DNA of 64,000 nt from Moringa oleifera. Lineage: Eukaryota; Streptophyta; Magnoliopsida; Brassicales; Moringaceae. Made by a program: the position numbers and the translations under genes. The DNA lies in the NCBI GenBank assembly GCA_021397835.1, contig JAJFZO010000064.1:62001-126000 (forward strand). The letters run 5' to 3'. Under the pieces are notes generated by a model. That model was not told the origin of the DNA. It searched no databases and worked only from the letters and a program-made list of their open reading frames with translations. Shown here in pieces: positions 24,151 to 36,420 of the stretch. How positions within the stretch are numbered: position 1 is the first letter of the stretch; each line of letters opens with the position of its first letter.

Positions 24151-27063
24151 ATGTCTCACTTCGGCAGGTCAGGTCCCCCAGATATCACAGATACCTACTC
24201 TCTCCTTGTTCTCAACATCACCTTCCGTAAGCTCTTACTCTCTTTCTCTTTTCGTGCGCATCATTTGTTACGTCTTGGTGTGTGAATATGTACTTATGTT
24301 GTATAATTATAGTTCTGTCAATTTTGTAATTGTAATTTTTGTTTTGTGGAATCGATTTGTTTAGGTACAACTCCCGATGATCTCTTCCCGCTCTTCGATA
24401 AGTACGGCAAGGTCGTGGACATCTTCATTCCCAGGGACCGGAGGTTATTTTCTTCGTTCATCTTTAGTATCTTTTATTTTCTTTCTTCTTTGTTTGTTGG
24501 TTATTGGACTATTTGCTCTCTCTGTTGACCTCTTTGTCTAAATTGGGAGACACTGAATTATTCTTTGTTTATTTGTAAAATTTCTTATAACTTTGGCAAA
24601 AAAACCATGTTTTTATTTAATATTCTTTGTACTGAGTTTAATTGTGTGCCTTGTTTTTGGCTGCTTGGTAGTAGTGTAGTAGTAGAAAAGTGGTGATGGG
24701 GGCCTTTTAGATGTGGATTGTTAGTTTTTGCATTGAAAAACTTTCTTTTCTTTGAGAGAAATTTTATGAACTTGTGGAGGCAACATATTTTTAGATCAGA
24801 CTGCATTTAATACTATGCTTGATTTTAAATCCAATGAAGGGCATGAAGCTCAAAAAGTTCCTTTCCATTTTTTTTTTGAGGGCTCTGATGGTATGAACTC
24901 AAATCAGTAGCTGTTGTAGCTTGTTTTGTGTCCCAATCTCTATGGCATCGAGGACAGTTTCTGTTGAAAAGTCTCGGTTGGGTATTGAACCCCTGGCATG
25001 ATCCAGCCCCTCAGCTTTTCATTGTGGGAGGAGGTTATAATCAACCCAAAGGCCTAATGACTTGATAGGAAGTTGTGTTAATAGCTGAGTGGTTTATTGT
25101 TAACCTTATTTTCTCTTTAATGGAAAATTTAGACCATATCTCAATTTTGCATTGTTAACGTTGTACTGTGTTGTTGTTGCTTTATAGGACTGGTGATTCT
25201 CGAGGCTTTGCATTTGTTCGTTACAAGTACCAAGATGAAGCACAAAAGGCTGTGGAGAGGCTTGATGGTGTGATTCCTAAGTATCTTACTTTTTCATGCT
25301 GACTTGTGCGTTATATACTTAAAAATCTTAGCCTCATTTGGTTCCTTTTTCTTCTCTTGGCAGGAAGAGTTGTTGATGGCCGAGAAATAACAGTTCAGTT
25401 TGCAAAATATGGGCCAAATGCGGAGAGGATGTACGTTTACAATTAGTGTTGATTGCTTGCTTGCAATACATTTTCCTGATATAAAAATAATTATCAACTC
25501 ATTTTTTGTAGATTAGGCTTGTACTCATGATATCTTACTTATTGGGAATATCAACATGCTGAACTGATCCTTGGGTGTAACTAGTATTTTGCATTTTCAA
25601 TATGCTGTTAGTTTCTGAAGTTAATGAATTCATTGATGAAGATCCTCTTCATTGTTTGAACGTACACGTTTGTAATTGCTTTCCTTTCAAAATTTTGTTG
25701 TTTTTGAATGTGTTCTTTTGTTGATTGGTTTAGCAGGGCTTTGCCGTAGTTATTGCCATTCTAATGCATGCTATAGTATTGCGTGTTTTTTAAACCAAAT
25801 TTAACTTGGTCCTTCCACATCTATGCTTTTACATCAATGCATCTTTTCTATTTCAGTCATAAAGGAAGGATTGTCGAATCATTTCCAAAATCAAGGAGAT
25901 CAAGAAGTCGAAGCCCACGAAGAAGGTGAGTGCTTTATTGTAGATGATGGGGGTTGGGTAATGGATGTGATAGAGAATGTTATTCATACTGTGGTATTTA
26001 CTATGTGTTCTGAATGGGGATTGCTAGTTTATCTTTTGATTTTTTGGGAGAGATTTTGTGGAGCTTGAGATTCTGAACTTTTTCCTCTCTTTTTTTCCTC
26101 TCTTGCATTATGGTATTGTACCATGGTTTCAGTAAAAAAAAAAAAATTACGTTTTCTTTTTGTCCAGGAAGAGGGTTTGGTTTTGGTGGTTCAGAAGGGT
26201 TGACACGATCCTTATGTTATTGATATGCAATTTCTTTAGTCAAAGACACTTCTGTTGAATGTAATAGTTTGTGGCTGTGTATCATTTATGAACTAGTATA
26301 AAATGGAAGTCTCATGTTCCAATTAAAGTGATGTTTATGCTAATATTATTCTGATGTTGACAATTTATAAAATGAAGCTAATATTTTTCAATTCCCAAGG
26401 AAAGCCCATGTTTCTAGTTTTCCAAATTCATATCTCTGAGTTAATCTCTGTTAAACATTTTCTTCTTAAAAGGTGATATGAACTGATGTTTAATATCTAT
26501 AGGTACCGAGATGATGGCAGGGACAGGGATTATAGGAGGAGAAGCCGCAGTAGAAGTTTGGATAGGTATGACCGTGAAAGACATCGTGGTAGGGACAGAG
26601 ATTATCATCGACGAAGCAGGAGCCGCAGTGCTAGTCCTGATTACTCTAGAGCTCGGGGTAGAGGCCACTATGATGATGAACGTCGGAGTAGCAGTCGTTC
26701 ATTGAGGTTTCACCCTCTGCTGAGTAGTGTTTAATTCTTTCACCTTTCTCTTTTTCATTTTATTTCTCTCTGATCTGTTTTGTTTGGACTGCAGTGGCTC
26801 TCCTACTCGGCGCAGCCCTAGTCCCAGGAGAAGTCCTCCACACAGGACGCCTCCGCCTAAGGGTGAGAGCCCTGATAGGCGTAGCAATGACAGAAGGTCT
26901 CCATCTCCTCGAGGTGCTTCTCCACAGATTCGGCCTGCTGATTCTCGGAGTCCATCCCCACGAAATTCAGATGTTGATGTAAGTGGCTACACCTGATGTT
27001 TCATTTTTAGTACTATCATAACTTTGACCATCTGACAACTGATTTCATGTCTTGTAGGAATGA
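24151..27063 (+). CDS. SC35: SC35-type SR splicing factor (complete, 8 coding exons)
   Basis: Nuclear serine/arginine-rich pre-mRNA splicing factor, orthologous in layout to plant SC35 (SRSF2). Coding exons: 24151-24226, 24365-24443, 25188-25267, 25364-25430, 25857-25925, 26503-26706, 26795-26978, 27058-27063. The total is 765 nt, or 254 aa. The protein begins MSHFGRSGPPDI. One RRM occupies residues about 16-94, with RNP2 LLVLNI and RNP1 RGFAFVRY, followed by VVDGREITVQFAKYGPNAER. From about residue 115 there is an RS domain with RSRSRSPRRR, RRRSRSRS and DRERHRGRDRDYHRR. The tail is rich in SP/RS pairs (RRSPSPRRSPPHRTPPP, SRSPSPRNS). All introns are GT-AG in phase. The last exon carries only GAA TGA. 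SR genes are commonly alternatively spliced; no poison exon is evident by eye. Confidence 0.95.
24867..25062 (-). mobile_element. Possible SINE or other retroelement fragment in SC35 intron 2
   Basis: Read on the minus strand this segment ends in a run of A (complement of the T run at 24870-24879). It also carries GGGGTTCAATACCC, resembling a Pol III B box, as in plant SINEs. An ACCATCAGAGCC stretch near the end alternatively recalls the primer-binding area of a Copia element. No clear target duplication was found, so class and limits are uncertain. Confidence 0.3.
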
Positions 27064-27316
27064 TTTATGCGGTTTGGGGGCAAATTCATGGAGACAATAA
27101 GTGGTGTACTTCATATGCCTATGTTGCTAATATTGAGGACATTTTATCGTCTTGCAATCTCTAATTGGAACTTTTAGCATTGGTAGGACTGCATTTTATT
27201 GGTGTTTTAAACTCTTTCATGTTATGTGTAATGCATCTTTACATAGATTGGTCTTGTAGTCTCTGGATTGTTGTTGGTAGGTTTATAAAACATTGTGTTT
27301 GTAAGTTTCTTCTCCC

Positions 27317-27320
<4 letters not shown>

Positions 27321-27351
<31 letters not shown>
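27321..27351. repeat. (TC)n microsatellite
   Basis: An uninterrupted TC tract of about 30 bp, followed shortly by C-rich and A-rich runs. Probably polymorphic. Confidence 0.9.
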
Positions 27352-27355
<4 letters not shown>

Positions 27356-28470
27356 CTTGTTCTCTCAAACCCCCCCTCCCCCCCAAAAAAAAAAAAACCC
27401 AATTATCTGGCACTTGAGCTGCCATGTGCTTGGTATTCTTTTTTTTTTGTGGTTTTGTTTTGATTTGTTAGGAGTTGTAACTCATCCTAAACCATCTATT
27501 GGGTTTTATAGTTTGCTCGGGAAAAGAGTTACTGGCCAGATGGACTGGATGTTGATGTTGTGGGCTGTTGATGCTTTGTAAATTGTAGATGGGATGTTCG
27601 TGATTGTGATGCTGGTTATAGCAGTATGCTGATTGCAGGACTATATGTTAGCTTATTTTCACTGATTGATCTGATTTTTTTGGTAAGATTCTATGTAGCC
27701 AATTGGTTTCTAAAAAGCCTTATATCATTCGGGTTTCTTATGTTTGTCTTGATATCCTGGTGTCTTCTGATATTTATATGTTGGCCTTGAAAGAGGCTGT
27801 AGTTGCTGTGATGGTGGTGTAAGAAGTGGACACAAGGTGAACGGGTTTTTACCAGACACAAGTTGACCAGGGTTCTACCTGTGGCTGCTGCCGCATATGG
27901 TGGGCCCCTGATTCGTTGAATCTGGTGCGGACTCTAAATATGAAATGTAGTATGCTGGTCTGAACCAGTTGCAGCCACAAGAAATGGACAGGGTAACTTG
28001 TTTCTATTTGATTATTTGTTGAGGGTGTTTAATTGGACTTGGGCATCTTTAGCCATGGTCCATGTAAGTTTATGACTTATGTTGCTTAATGTAGTGAGTT
28101 GTAGCACTTGGGTCCGTGGCTGTAGCTGTGAAGTGGTAGCTGATGCATGTGCTGTTATGTTATTTGGTTCGTGGGTAACCATGAAGTTAATGAATAACCA
28201 ACCTGTAGCATGCTGCTGCTGGCCTTCTTGTGGGGTCGAGTTGGTAGCACTGGCTGTCCTGGCCTGGTGATTGGTGCCTACCCTGGTGATAGGTGCCTAG
28301 CTTGTTTTGCTGGCTTGCGGTGGCAGGCTATTGCTGGCATTTTTGCTGGGGTCGAGTTGGCTGAGATAGAGCTGTCTTGCACCATGATGATTCCTGCCTA
28401 GTTTTCTTGCTGCCTTTTTCACTTGAACCAATAGATCTGCTTTGACTTGAATGCCCCTGTATTGTGCGGG

Positions 28471-28474
<4 letters not shown>

Positions 28475-28521
<47 letters not shown>
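28475..28521. repeat. (TC)n microsatellite
   Basis: An uninterrupted TC tract of about 46 bp, the longest pure dinucleotide run in the window. On the minus strand it makes an artificial Arg-Glu frame. Confidence 0.92.
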
Positions 28522-28524
<3 letters not shown>

Positions 28525-29967
28525 CATGAGTACATGGATATCATTGATACTGTTATAATGAATACTATTTATTGTCTTTAGTGCTTGTGCAAGATAAAGC
28601 ACTAGAGATATACATATATGTGGCCCATTAACCCTTTTTTTGGTCTACAAATCTGGGAAGAATTATGTTCGAAGAAATTTTATTGGTGAATACGTAATGC
28701 AGTTGTAGGGTTGATTAGTTAACGTATTTCCATGCTGGTCTTGGTTGTTCAGATTAGTTATTGCTGCATCTTCCTGTTCTGTACTTTCCAGATTATTGAG
28801 CTTCTAACTCTTTTTTCACGAATGTGAATCTGACTTCTAATATGATCTCCCTTTGTCAAAAAAGTGTCTGTTCCTCATCGTACTTTTTCCTTGATTCCTA
28901 TGGTGAATTTGTGCATCATGAACTAGGAGAAAAAAGAATAAAGCGAAATAAGTAGGAAATTATGATAGAATAAACTGTAGTCTTTGCATGGTTATTTTTC
29001 ATATACTGTACTTTGGTGGCTTTTGTGAATGCTGCTTTGGTTACAACTATGTTTCCACCTTTGGGCTGGTTTTTTACTGCTGCCGTACTTTGATTTTGTA
29101 CCCGGGTAGATTTTGTGAACCCACTGTTTTTAATGGTTAACATCTGGAGTGCCTATTTGGTTTTCTTTTTTCTGCAGACAATAGAGTACATGGTCTTTTT
29201 GAGTTTGAAGACTTTAGGTTTTGTATTTTGTTGTCTTGTTGTTGTGGATTGTGGGAGTTAAAGATGGTTCTGGTGTGCGATTAGGCTAGGTGTAGAAACA
29301 AGATTCAATAGTTTATGGTGGTTGGTCTTCGAAATGAGAGAACACAGGTTACATTTGGTTAGGCCATAGGTGGGTGAGACATGTTGGTGTGTTTTTAATT
29401 ATAGCTTTGGTGTTATAAGAGTGGTGACTGTGGTTGCCTTTCTCATGCCAACTTGATTTGTAGGATTAGTTTAGTGTCTGTGCCTTGGCATAAGAATAAA
29501 TTGCACATCAAGGTAAAATTACATTTGTGACTAGAGAAAATTTGTCTGTGGCCTTGGTGGTTATTGTTTTGGAATCATATTTCGTGATTGATCATCCTTC
29601 TTTTCTTGAGGCTTAGGTTCTACATATGGTGGAATTGGTGGGTGCAATGCGTAGGCGTCCTAAATCTGTGCTGTGGTGTTGTAGTATTTTTAAGTTAAGG
29701 CACTTGTAAGGGGAGATCTGTAACCTTATTGTTATCTTCCACTTTTAATATTTCAATTGTTGAAATTGGGGATCCAGTTTGCATGGTGGTGCTAGCCTTT
29801 ATACCCTGTAGGTTTGGGCGAAGCCTCAAAAGAAGCTTGGTGGTTTGATCACTTTTGTTTACATTCAGTCATCAATATTATTCTTGAAAAAGGAGAGCCG
29901 TATAAACTTGCCTCATATTGTCATGCATAATCTTCTATCATGTTAAGTTTGCACAAAATTCAGATGC

Positions 29968-30095
29968 TCTAGTTGGAGTCTAGTGCTATCTTCCAAGCCA
30001 AACTTGGAGTCGAGATTTATCTTCTAAGGTGTTGAAATCAAGTGCTATTTCCAGAGGCTGTAGTTGGGAGTCAATTGCTGTCTCTTAACAGGTAG
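29968..30095. repeat. Degenerate short tandem repeat (about 30 bp unit)
   Basis: Four loosely similar units centre on (T)TGGAGTCNAGTGCTATCTTCC. Units 1 and 4 are the most alike. The copies have drifted and indels shift the period, so this is a weak but visible pattern. Confidence 0.4.
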
Positions 30096-32359
30096 GGTAG
30101 TAGTTGTAGCTTCCAAGATGAACAGATTTTGGGTAGATGTCTTTGTACAAGTATTGTAGTGGAAACTCGTTTTACCTTTTTTTAAAAAAAAGAAGTTTAT
30201 ACACATCTCTCTAGTTTGTTGACATATGAATCAATTATTTGACATTAGTTTAAAAATTGACAAAAACATGTTTGAAGTAGAGTGTGGTGACAATGCATCT
30301 ATTTAAAAACCTGTTTCCTTTGGCCCTCGTCAGTGTTATCTAAATGCACTGAGCTGTGTGAGAGAAATGATTTTGACATCATGAAGAAGATTGTACAATT
30401 TGCTTATTAAGGCTTGTAATTAAAAATCGGTTGGATGCCACTGAAAAAGCATTAATTGTTTTTAATTATTTAAATCCTATTACAGTAGGACTTTATACAT
30501 TCTATGTGGGAAGGATATCAGGATGTGCTGAAGAGAAAGATGCATTTTTCATATCCATTGATGACAGAAGTTGTTGGTCCCTTTCAGTGTGGCCTCTCTA
30601 CATGTGTAGGTGTCTCACAGCACCGCAAGTTACTTCAATTAGCCGTATCTAGGACAGGGACATTCACGTGCTCTTCCTGAAATTCTGATGGTTTAGCCTT
30701 GTTCGTATGGATCAATTGGAACAACTTTACAAAAAAAAAAAAAAAAGGGAAACACCATTAATTTAGCACTTAAGTGTTTAAATTATGCATACAACATACT
30801 AAGGACTTTGGTTGTTTTTAAATTATGCACAAGGATATCATCCACCAAAATAGTTAGATTATTAGGTGTCTAGAATATATATCATTTTATGTTTATGATT
30901 TTATTAAGTGATGTGTGATATATTTATCTTTTATGTGTGTATAATTTAAAATTATAATTCTAAAAATTATTATTATACATGTTTAGATAAAATTTTATTA
31001 ATGTGCACAAATTTTTTAGTAGAAAGTGCTCCAAAATTTTCTGTCATTACTAGCCCTCGATTTTTTCAAAAAAAAAAAAATAACATCAATTTGCAGTTGA
31101 ATAAAACCTTTTCATAGTGAATCTTAATTTTTCTTTTTTTTGGTTAAGCATGAGGTAATTTTCCACGAATATATGTAAGGATTCTTAATAATCAAAATCT
31201 AACTTTCTTTAAAATTTCACCTTAATAATTCGGTAAGTGTATTTGTAAAAATTTCATGATTTTCACAATGATTTCTTTTCTGGTGTCAAATGCTTATTTG
31301 AAACAATTTATTTAGCTAATAGCTTTGCGTTCTCCATTTCCTATGATTTTTTTTTTTAACTCTTCTTCATTGTAATCTTTTTATCAAATATTCTTCCTAT
31401 AACTTAAATTATAGGAAATGAAAAGGATCCAAACAAATATGCAGTCGAGACAGTTACAAATCTGCAAAAAAAAAAAGAAAAAAAAAAGAGGAATGGAAGA
31501 TCAAATAGAAAGGCTTTGAGACTCGGGTCAGAGAGCATTTTGCCGGCATAATGAAAATGGAGTTATTTCTAATGTGTATCTGAGTTCTTTTAAGGGAGTT
31601 CAAAGTTAGTTGTTCCAATGTCATGAGCATGTCTTTATTAATTACTTCTAAATGCACCTTATTTATTTTAATCTTTTTTTTTTTTTCGTGCCACCATGGA
31701 CAAAGTGGCTCCATTGCTTCTCCTAAATTATTTTCAATTGAGTTGTTTCCCAAGAATTTGGTATCAGAAAGAGGAAGCTTCCACTAATAATCTTTTGGTA
31801 ATTCATAACCCTACCTAATTTTATTGAAAAATTATCAATACATAACATAGTAAATACCATATAAAACTTGCAAACTTCAATATATTGGACTATGAAGAGT
31901 CATAAAAGTGAACATTTTCCACACCATAACCAGACATTTTCCTGTACATGCAAGGCTCCCCACTCATTTTATGTAGGGATGGCTCCTCCTTCAGATCTAA
32001 TTGGAATTTGTCAAAACCCTTTTTTTAATAAAGACAAGAAGTAATTGCTGTTTTCAGTCAAACAGAATATCTTCAATATCTCTTGAGAATGCCCTGGCCA
32101 CCATGGCAGCGAAGGCACTAGAAAACTTGCAAACCAAAGACTTTAATCTCCATTGACTTCCCAAGTCTTCCAACAAAAAAGCACAAACCCATCTGAAAAA
32201 GACTCTGCTGGTTCAACTTCCTTCTAGATAGAGCAATAATTTGATCTATTTTTCCTTCAATCTCACTGTTTAAAACGTATCCTATGCTTTTTGCCTCTTG
32301 TGTTTCGTTTCTCTTTAAGAAAGCCTTCCGCTTTTGTCTTTGTAAACTAGAAAAAAAAA

Positions 32360-35300
32360 ATGCTGCTTAAGGCACTGTTTCCTTCGTTGTTCCTTCTGCT
32401 TTCCATCTTCTGTGGTGCAGTTTATGCTTCTGATCACGCAGAAGCTGAAGCACTTCTCCAGTGGAAAGCAAGCCTCTATGGCCAAGCTGAGCCTCTTCTC
32501 TCTTCCTGGTCTCTTTCTTCTACCAACACAACCACCACTCACAGCCCATGCGGCTGGCTTGGCGTCGGCTGCAACCTTCAGGGAAGCGTCACCACACTGA
32601 ACCTAACCAGCCTTCAATTACAAGGTACGCTGGATCACTTCACGTTCTCCTCCTTCCCTTATCTATCTTCTCTCGACCTCCACGATAACTCTCTCTCCGG
32701 AAAGATTCCTGCCCAGATCAGTAACTTGCCCAGACTTAGTTTTCTCAATCTGTGTTTCAATCAGTTCACTGGATACATCCCTCAAGAGCTACAAAATTTG
32801 ATAGAACTTCGTGTATTAAGCTTGGGAAATAACCTTTTTTTTGGTCATATTCCTTCTCTTATCGGAAACTTAACCAGTCTTTCGATATTGAACATTGGGA
32901 ACAATCAACTTTCCGGTTCTATCCCACCGGAGCTTGGGAAGTTGAAAGATCTTACCGAGCTCCGGTTGAACTTAAACAACCTGACTGGTTCAATTCCAGC
33001 GTCTATAGGCAACCTGACAGGCCTTCGAGTTTTGTCACTCTACGGGAACCAGCTTTCAGGTCCATTGCCTGGAGAGATCAATCAACTCACCAACTTGACC
33101 TTGTTCTTCCTCTCCAATAATACCATTTCTGGTTTTTTGCCGGAAAATATATGCCACGGCGGAATACTGGAGGACTTCTGTGCAAGTAACAATCGCTTCA
33201 CGGGTAGTGTTCCCAAAGGCCTGAAGAACTGCACCAGCTTGACTAGACTTCGTCTCGATCGGAACAACCTCGTCGGTAACATATCTGAAGACTTCGGTGT
33301 GTACCCACATCTTGATTACGTAGATCTGAGTTACAACAGCTTTCATGGCGAGGTTTCGCGGAACTGGGGCGAGTGCAAGCTGTTGACAAGTTTGAAGATA
33401 TCTGATAATCAGGTCACCGGAATGATACCGCCGCAGCTTGGAGAAGCTACTCGTCTGCATTTTATAGACCTTTCGTCCAATAAACTTGTGGGTGAAATTC
33501 CAAGGAACTTGGGGACTCTGAAGTCGTTGTTCAATCTAACTCTGAGCAATAACAATCTTTCCGGCGATATTCCTCCGGAACTTGGAAATTCACCGGACTT
33601 GGCCTATCTTGATTTAGGGGCAAACAGTCTAAGTGGGCGAATACCAGAACAACTTGGCCGTTGCTCAAAAATATTATACTTGAATTTGAGTAGAAACAAT
33701 CTCAGCGGGGACATTCCGGTTGAAATCGGAAACTTGGTTTCCCTGCAAGTTGCACTAGATCTCAGTAGAAATTCACTTTCAGGGAAAATTCCATCGCAGC
33801 TTGGAAAGTTAGTGAAAATGGAAGTACTAGATCTGTCTCACAATGAACTCACTGGCTCCATCCCGTCTTCTTTCAGTGAAATGCAGAGCTTGAGTTCCGT
33901 TGATCTGTCCCACAACCAGCTGGAAGGTCCGATTCCAGACAATAACGCCTTCCGAGAAGCAACACGGGAAGCATTGGCCCATAACAAAGGTCTGTGCGGC
34001 AACAATTCTGGTTTGTTTAGTTGTCCTGGTCCCCTGGAAAACAAAAGAAATCATGATCACGATACGATTTTGATAGTTATCCCCGTCGTTGGAGCCTCAT
34101 TCATCTTGATCTTGGTCGCCTGTATTCTTTACGTATTCCGTAAAGAAAGGAGAAAAATGGGGAACGGACTGAGCGATTGCCGACAGGGAAATCTATTCGC
34201 TATCTGGAGCTATGATGGGAAGCTGGTTTACGAAGACATCAAGGAAGCAACTGAAGGTTTCAGTGCCAAGTACTGCATCGGCGTAGGTGGCCATGGAAGC
34301 GTCTACAAAGCTGAACTCTCAACAGGACAGGTCGTGGCCATCAAGAAGCTCCACCCATGGCAACATACAAAGTTGGACGATCGAAGAGCTTTCGAGACTG
34401 AGATTAAAGCATTAACCAAAATCCGACACAGAAACATCGTGAAGCTTTACGGATTCTGCTCCCATGCTCAGGAGTCGTTTCTGGTTTACGAGTACCTGGA
34501 GAGAGGAAGCCTGAGGAGGATTCTCGGTGATGAAGAAGAAGCAAAGGAGCTTGGCTGGACGAGAAGGATGAATTTGATCAAGGGGGTCGCTAATGCTCTT
34601 TGTTACATGCACCATGACTGCATCCCACCGATCATTCATCGAGATATATCGAGCAGCAATGTCTTGGTGGACGAGAAATATGAAGCCAGGGTTTCAGACT
34701 TTGGCACTGCTAGGCTTGTGAAGCTTGATTCGTCCAACTGGACTGTAGTTGCAGGAACTTGTGGATACATTGCTCCAGGTAAAGCAATTGCTCTTCTATG
34801 TACTCAAGATTTAACTTCATTAGTCCTGAAATTGGTAAAACAAAATGTTCATGCACTTTTCATATTGCGTGAACCAAGATTGAATATTATTTGCTCAAGG
34901 AATTAGGATTTTATCTGCCTGACTGAAACTCTTTTGAAACTTAAATCAAGAGTTAAATAAATTAAAAAAACCTAGGATTTCATAGATTACTAATTCATGA
35001 TTTTATGTGTTTACTCTCCCAGAACTTGCTTACACGATGAAAGTGACAGAGAAATGTGATGTTTATAGTTTTGGGATGGTGATGCTCGAAACAATCATGG
35101 GGAGGCATCCTGGAGAACTGATATGCTCTCTTTCGATATCATCTAGACTATCATCGTCGTCATCATCTTCATCATCAACACCAGCAACGGTATCGAAGCC
35201 AGGATCCTTGACGTTGAAGGATGTGGTGGATCAGCGGCTGCCGAGTCCAGCCTGTGAAGTGGCTGAGGAAGTTGCGATGATCATCAAACTGGCATTCGCG

Positions 35301-35441
35301 TGCGTTAGTGCCAGTCCACAGAATCGGCCGACCATGCAGCAAGTTTCTCAAGAACTCTCTGCCAGAAAAATGAACACTGAATTATCTGAATCTTTTGATG
35401 GAATCACTTTAGGACAACTTCTGGACTTGGAAGAAGGATGA
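32360..35441 (+). CDS. LRR receptor-like kinase, MIK2/MDIS1-interacting-kinase-like (complete, 2 exons)
   Basis: Plasma-membrane receptor kinase with an extracellular leucine-rich-repeat domain, of the type that senses peptides or cell-wall cues. Exons 32360-34778 and 35023-35441 give 945 aa. The intron splits the codon between APG and ELAYT just after the activation segment, as is usual in this subfamily. Residues 1-23 form a signal peptide ([20 protein letters not shown]). An LRRNT-like cap follows, with [10 protein letters not shown] and PCGWLGVGC. About 18 LRRs of LxxLxLxxNxLSGxIPxxLG type run to about residue 540, with many Asn glycosylation sites. A transmembrane helix lies at about 570-592. 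The kinase has glycine loop [11 protein letters not shown], Lys662 or Lys663 (VAIKK), HRD at 760-762 and DFG at 780-782, so it looks active and of RD type. A Ser-rich run follows kinase subdomain IX. The ATG at 32360 is the first in frame with the signal peptide. Confidence 0.93.
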
Positions 35442-36420
35442 TTAATGGTCCGATCAATAAGTTGGTATGAAATTTTTATATGATATCAGACTTACACTTT
35501 AACTACATAAATCTTCATATGATATGAAATTAATAGCAGTAGCTATCCAGAGAATTATTTTCTTACCTTAAAGTAGAGTAGAAGTCATCACCACACCTTG
35601 AAACAATAGGAATAAGTTTTCTTTAATGGAGAAAGACTCGTGACTAAATGGTGGTCCAGTTGGTTTGCACTCTACGACGTCAACTTAGAAAAGTAAAGGA
35701 TAGCTGCTGCTGATTAATATTGGATACCAAAGTCTTCAAACTCAATCAAATTCTTTTTCCAGTCAAATTCAAACAATTCCAATTGAACTAAAATTTCTTA
35801 GTTTGGCACAGACATTCCTTGAATGCAATTCATTGATTTGATCTTAAACTGCAGTCCATCTGTTCACCAACACTGTTTAATGAAGAAAATAATAAAAATC
35901 ATTCATATACTAAATTGAAAATATATTTCACAATGAATTTTGCCTTATGTAGTTAGTATTTAATTTGACAAGATGGAAGAACAATTTGTGGCCTTGAAGA
36001 AGTCAGCTTGTTGTTGTATCAATACTGATATACGGAAGAAAAAGAGTGAAATCTACAGTTAAAGCTGCAAGGGACAGAAAATAGCAAGGCAATTCAACAC
36101 GGAAGAGAAGATCAATCACAGAGGTAATAAAAGGTGAGTACAGGATACCAAAGAAATCAATAACATGAAAAAGTGTCAAAATAAGGGAAAATGCAGCACT
36201 GGCTTAGGGGAATAGCAAGTATAAGAAACATCTCCACAGATTCTGGTTGATGAATCTAAAAGCAGTACTTGACATTTGGTAGTAACAGATTCACCTCTTC
36301 CAATTTTATAATTCCTCCTCATAAACATCCTGGTTCTTTTTTTTTTTTTTTTTTGAAATTTTTTTTGGGCATATACAAGGGACATAAGTACAATCTCAGA
36401 TGCTCTTGTTTACCATAATT
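35442..36420. other. Spacer between LRR kinase and AOX pseudogene
   Basis: It holds the 3' flanks of two convergent genes. No coding frame is supported. From about 36166 onward the sequence is shared with 43363 onward (left edge of the AOX duplication). A T run at 36339-36354 is copy-specific. Confidence 0.5.

Larger units (their letters stand above)
27064..32359. other. SC35 3' flank and 5.3 kb without a supported gene
   Basis: The first few hundred bases are probably SC35 3' UTR. Up to about 30150 the DNA is less AT-rich than other spacers, with GT- and TGG-rich stretches. Examples are two copies of TGGGGTCGAGTTGG near 28230 and 28345, plus two TC microsatellites. Open frames here have no recognisable domain. 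From 30700 to 32359 it is AT-rich with several poly(A) or poly(T) tracts and leads into the receptor kinase promoter. An unannotated noncoding transcript cannot be excluded. Confidence 0.4.

Noticed and set aside
26441..26668. Ser/Thr/Pro-rich minus-strand frame
   Set aside because: Antisense of the SC35 RS-domain exon; low-complexity mirror sequence.
27165..27581. 138-residue plus-strand frame downstream of SC35
   Set aside because: Low-complexity Leu/Ser translation of a TC microsatellite and C/A runs; no domain, no codon-level support.
28297..28602. Arg-Glu repeat protein on the minus strand
   Set aside because: Purely the translation of the TC microsatellite at 28475-28521.
33056..33460. 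134-residue minus-strand frame inside the LRR kinase
   Set aside because: It is a shadow of the leucine-rich repeat coding strand, which is clearly the real gene.
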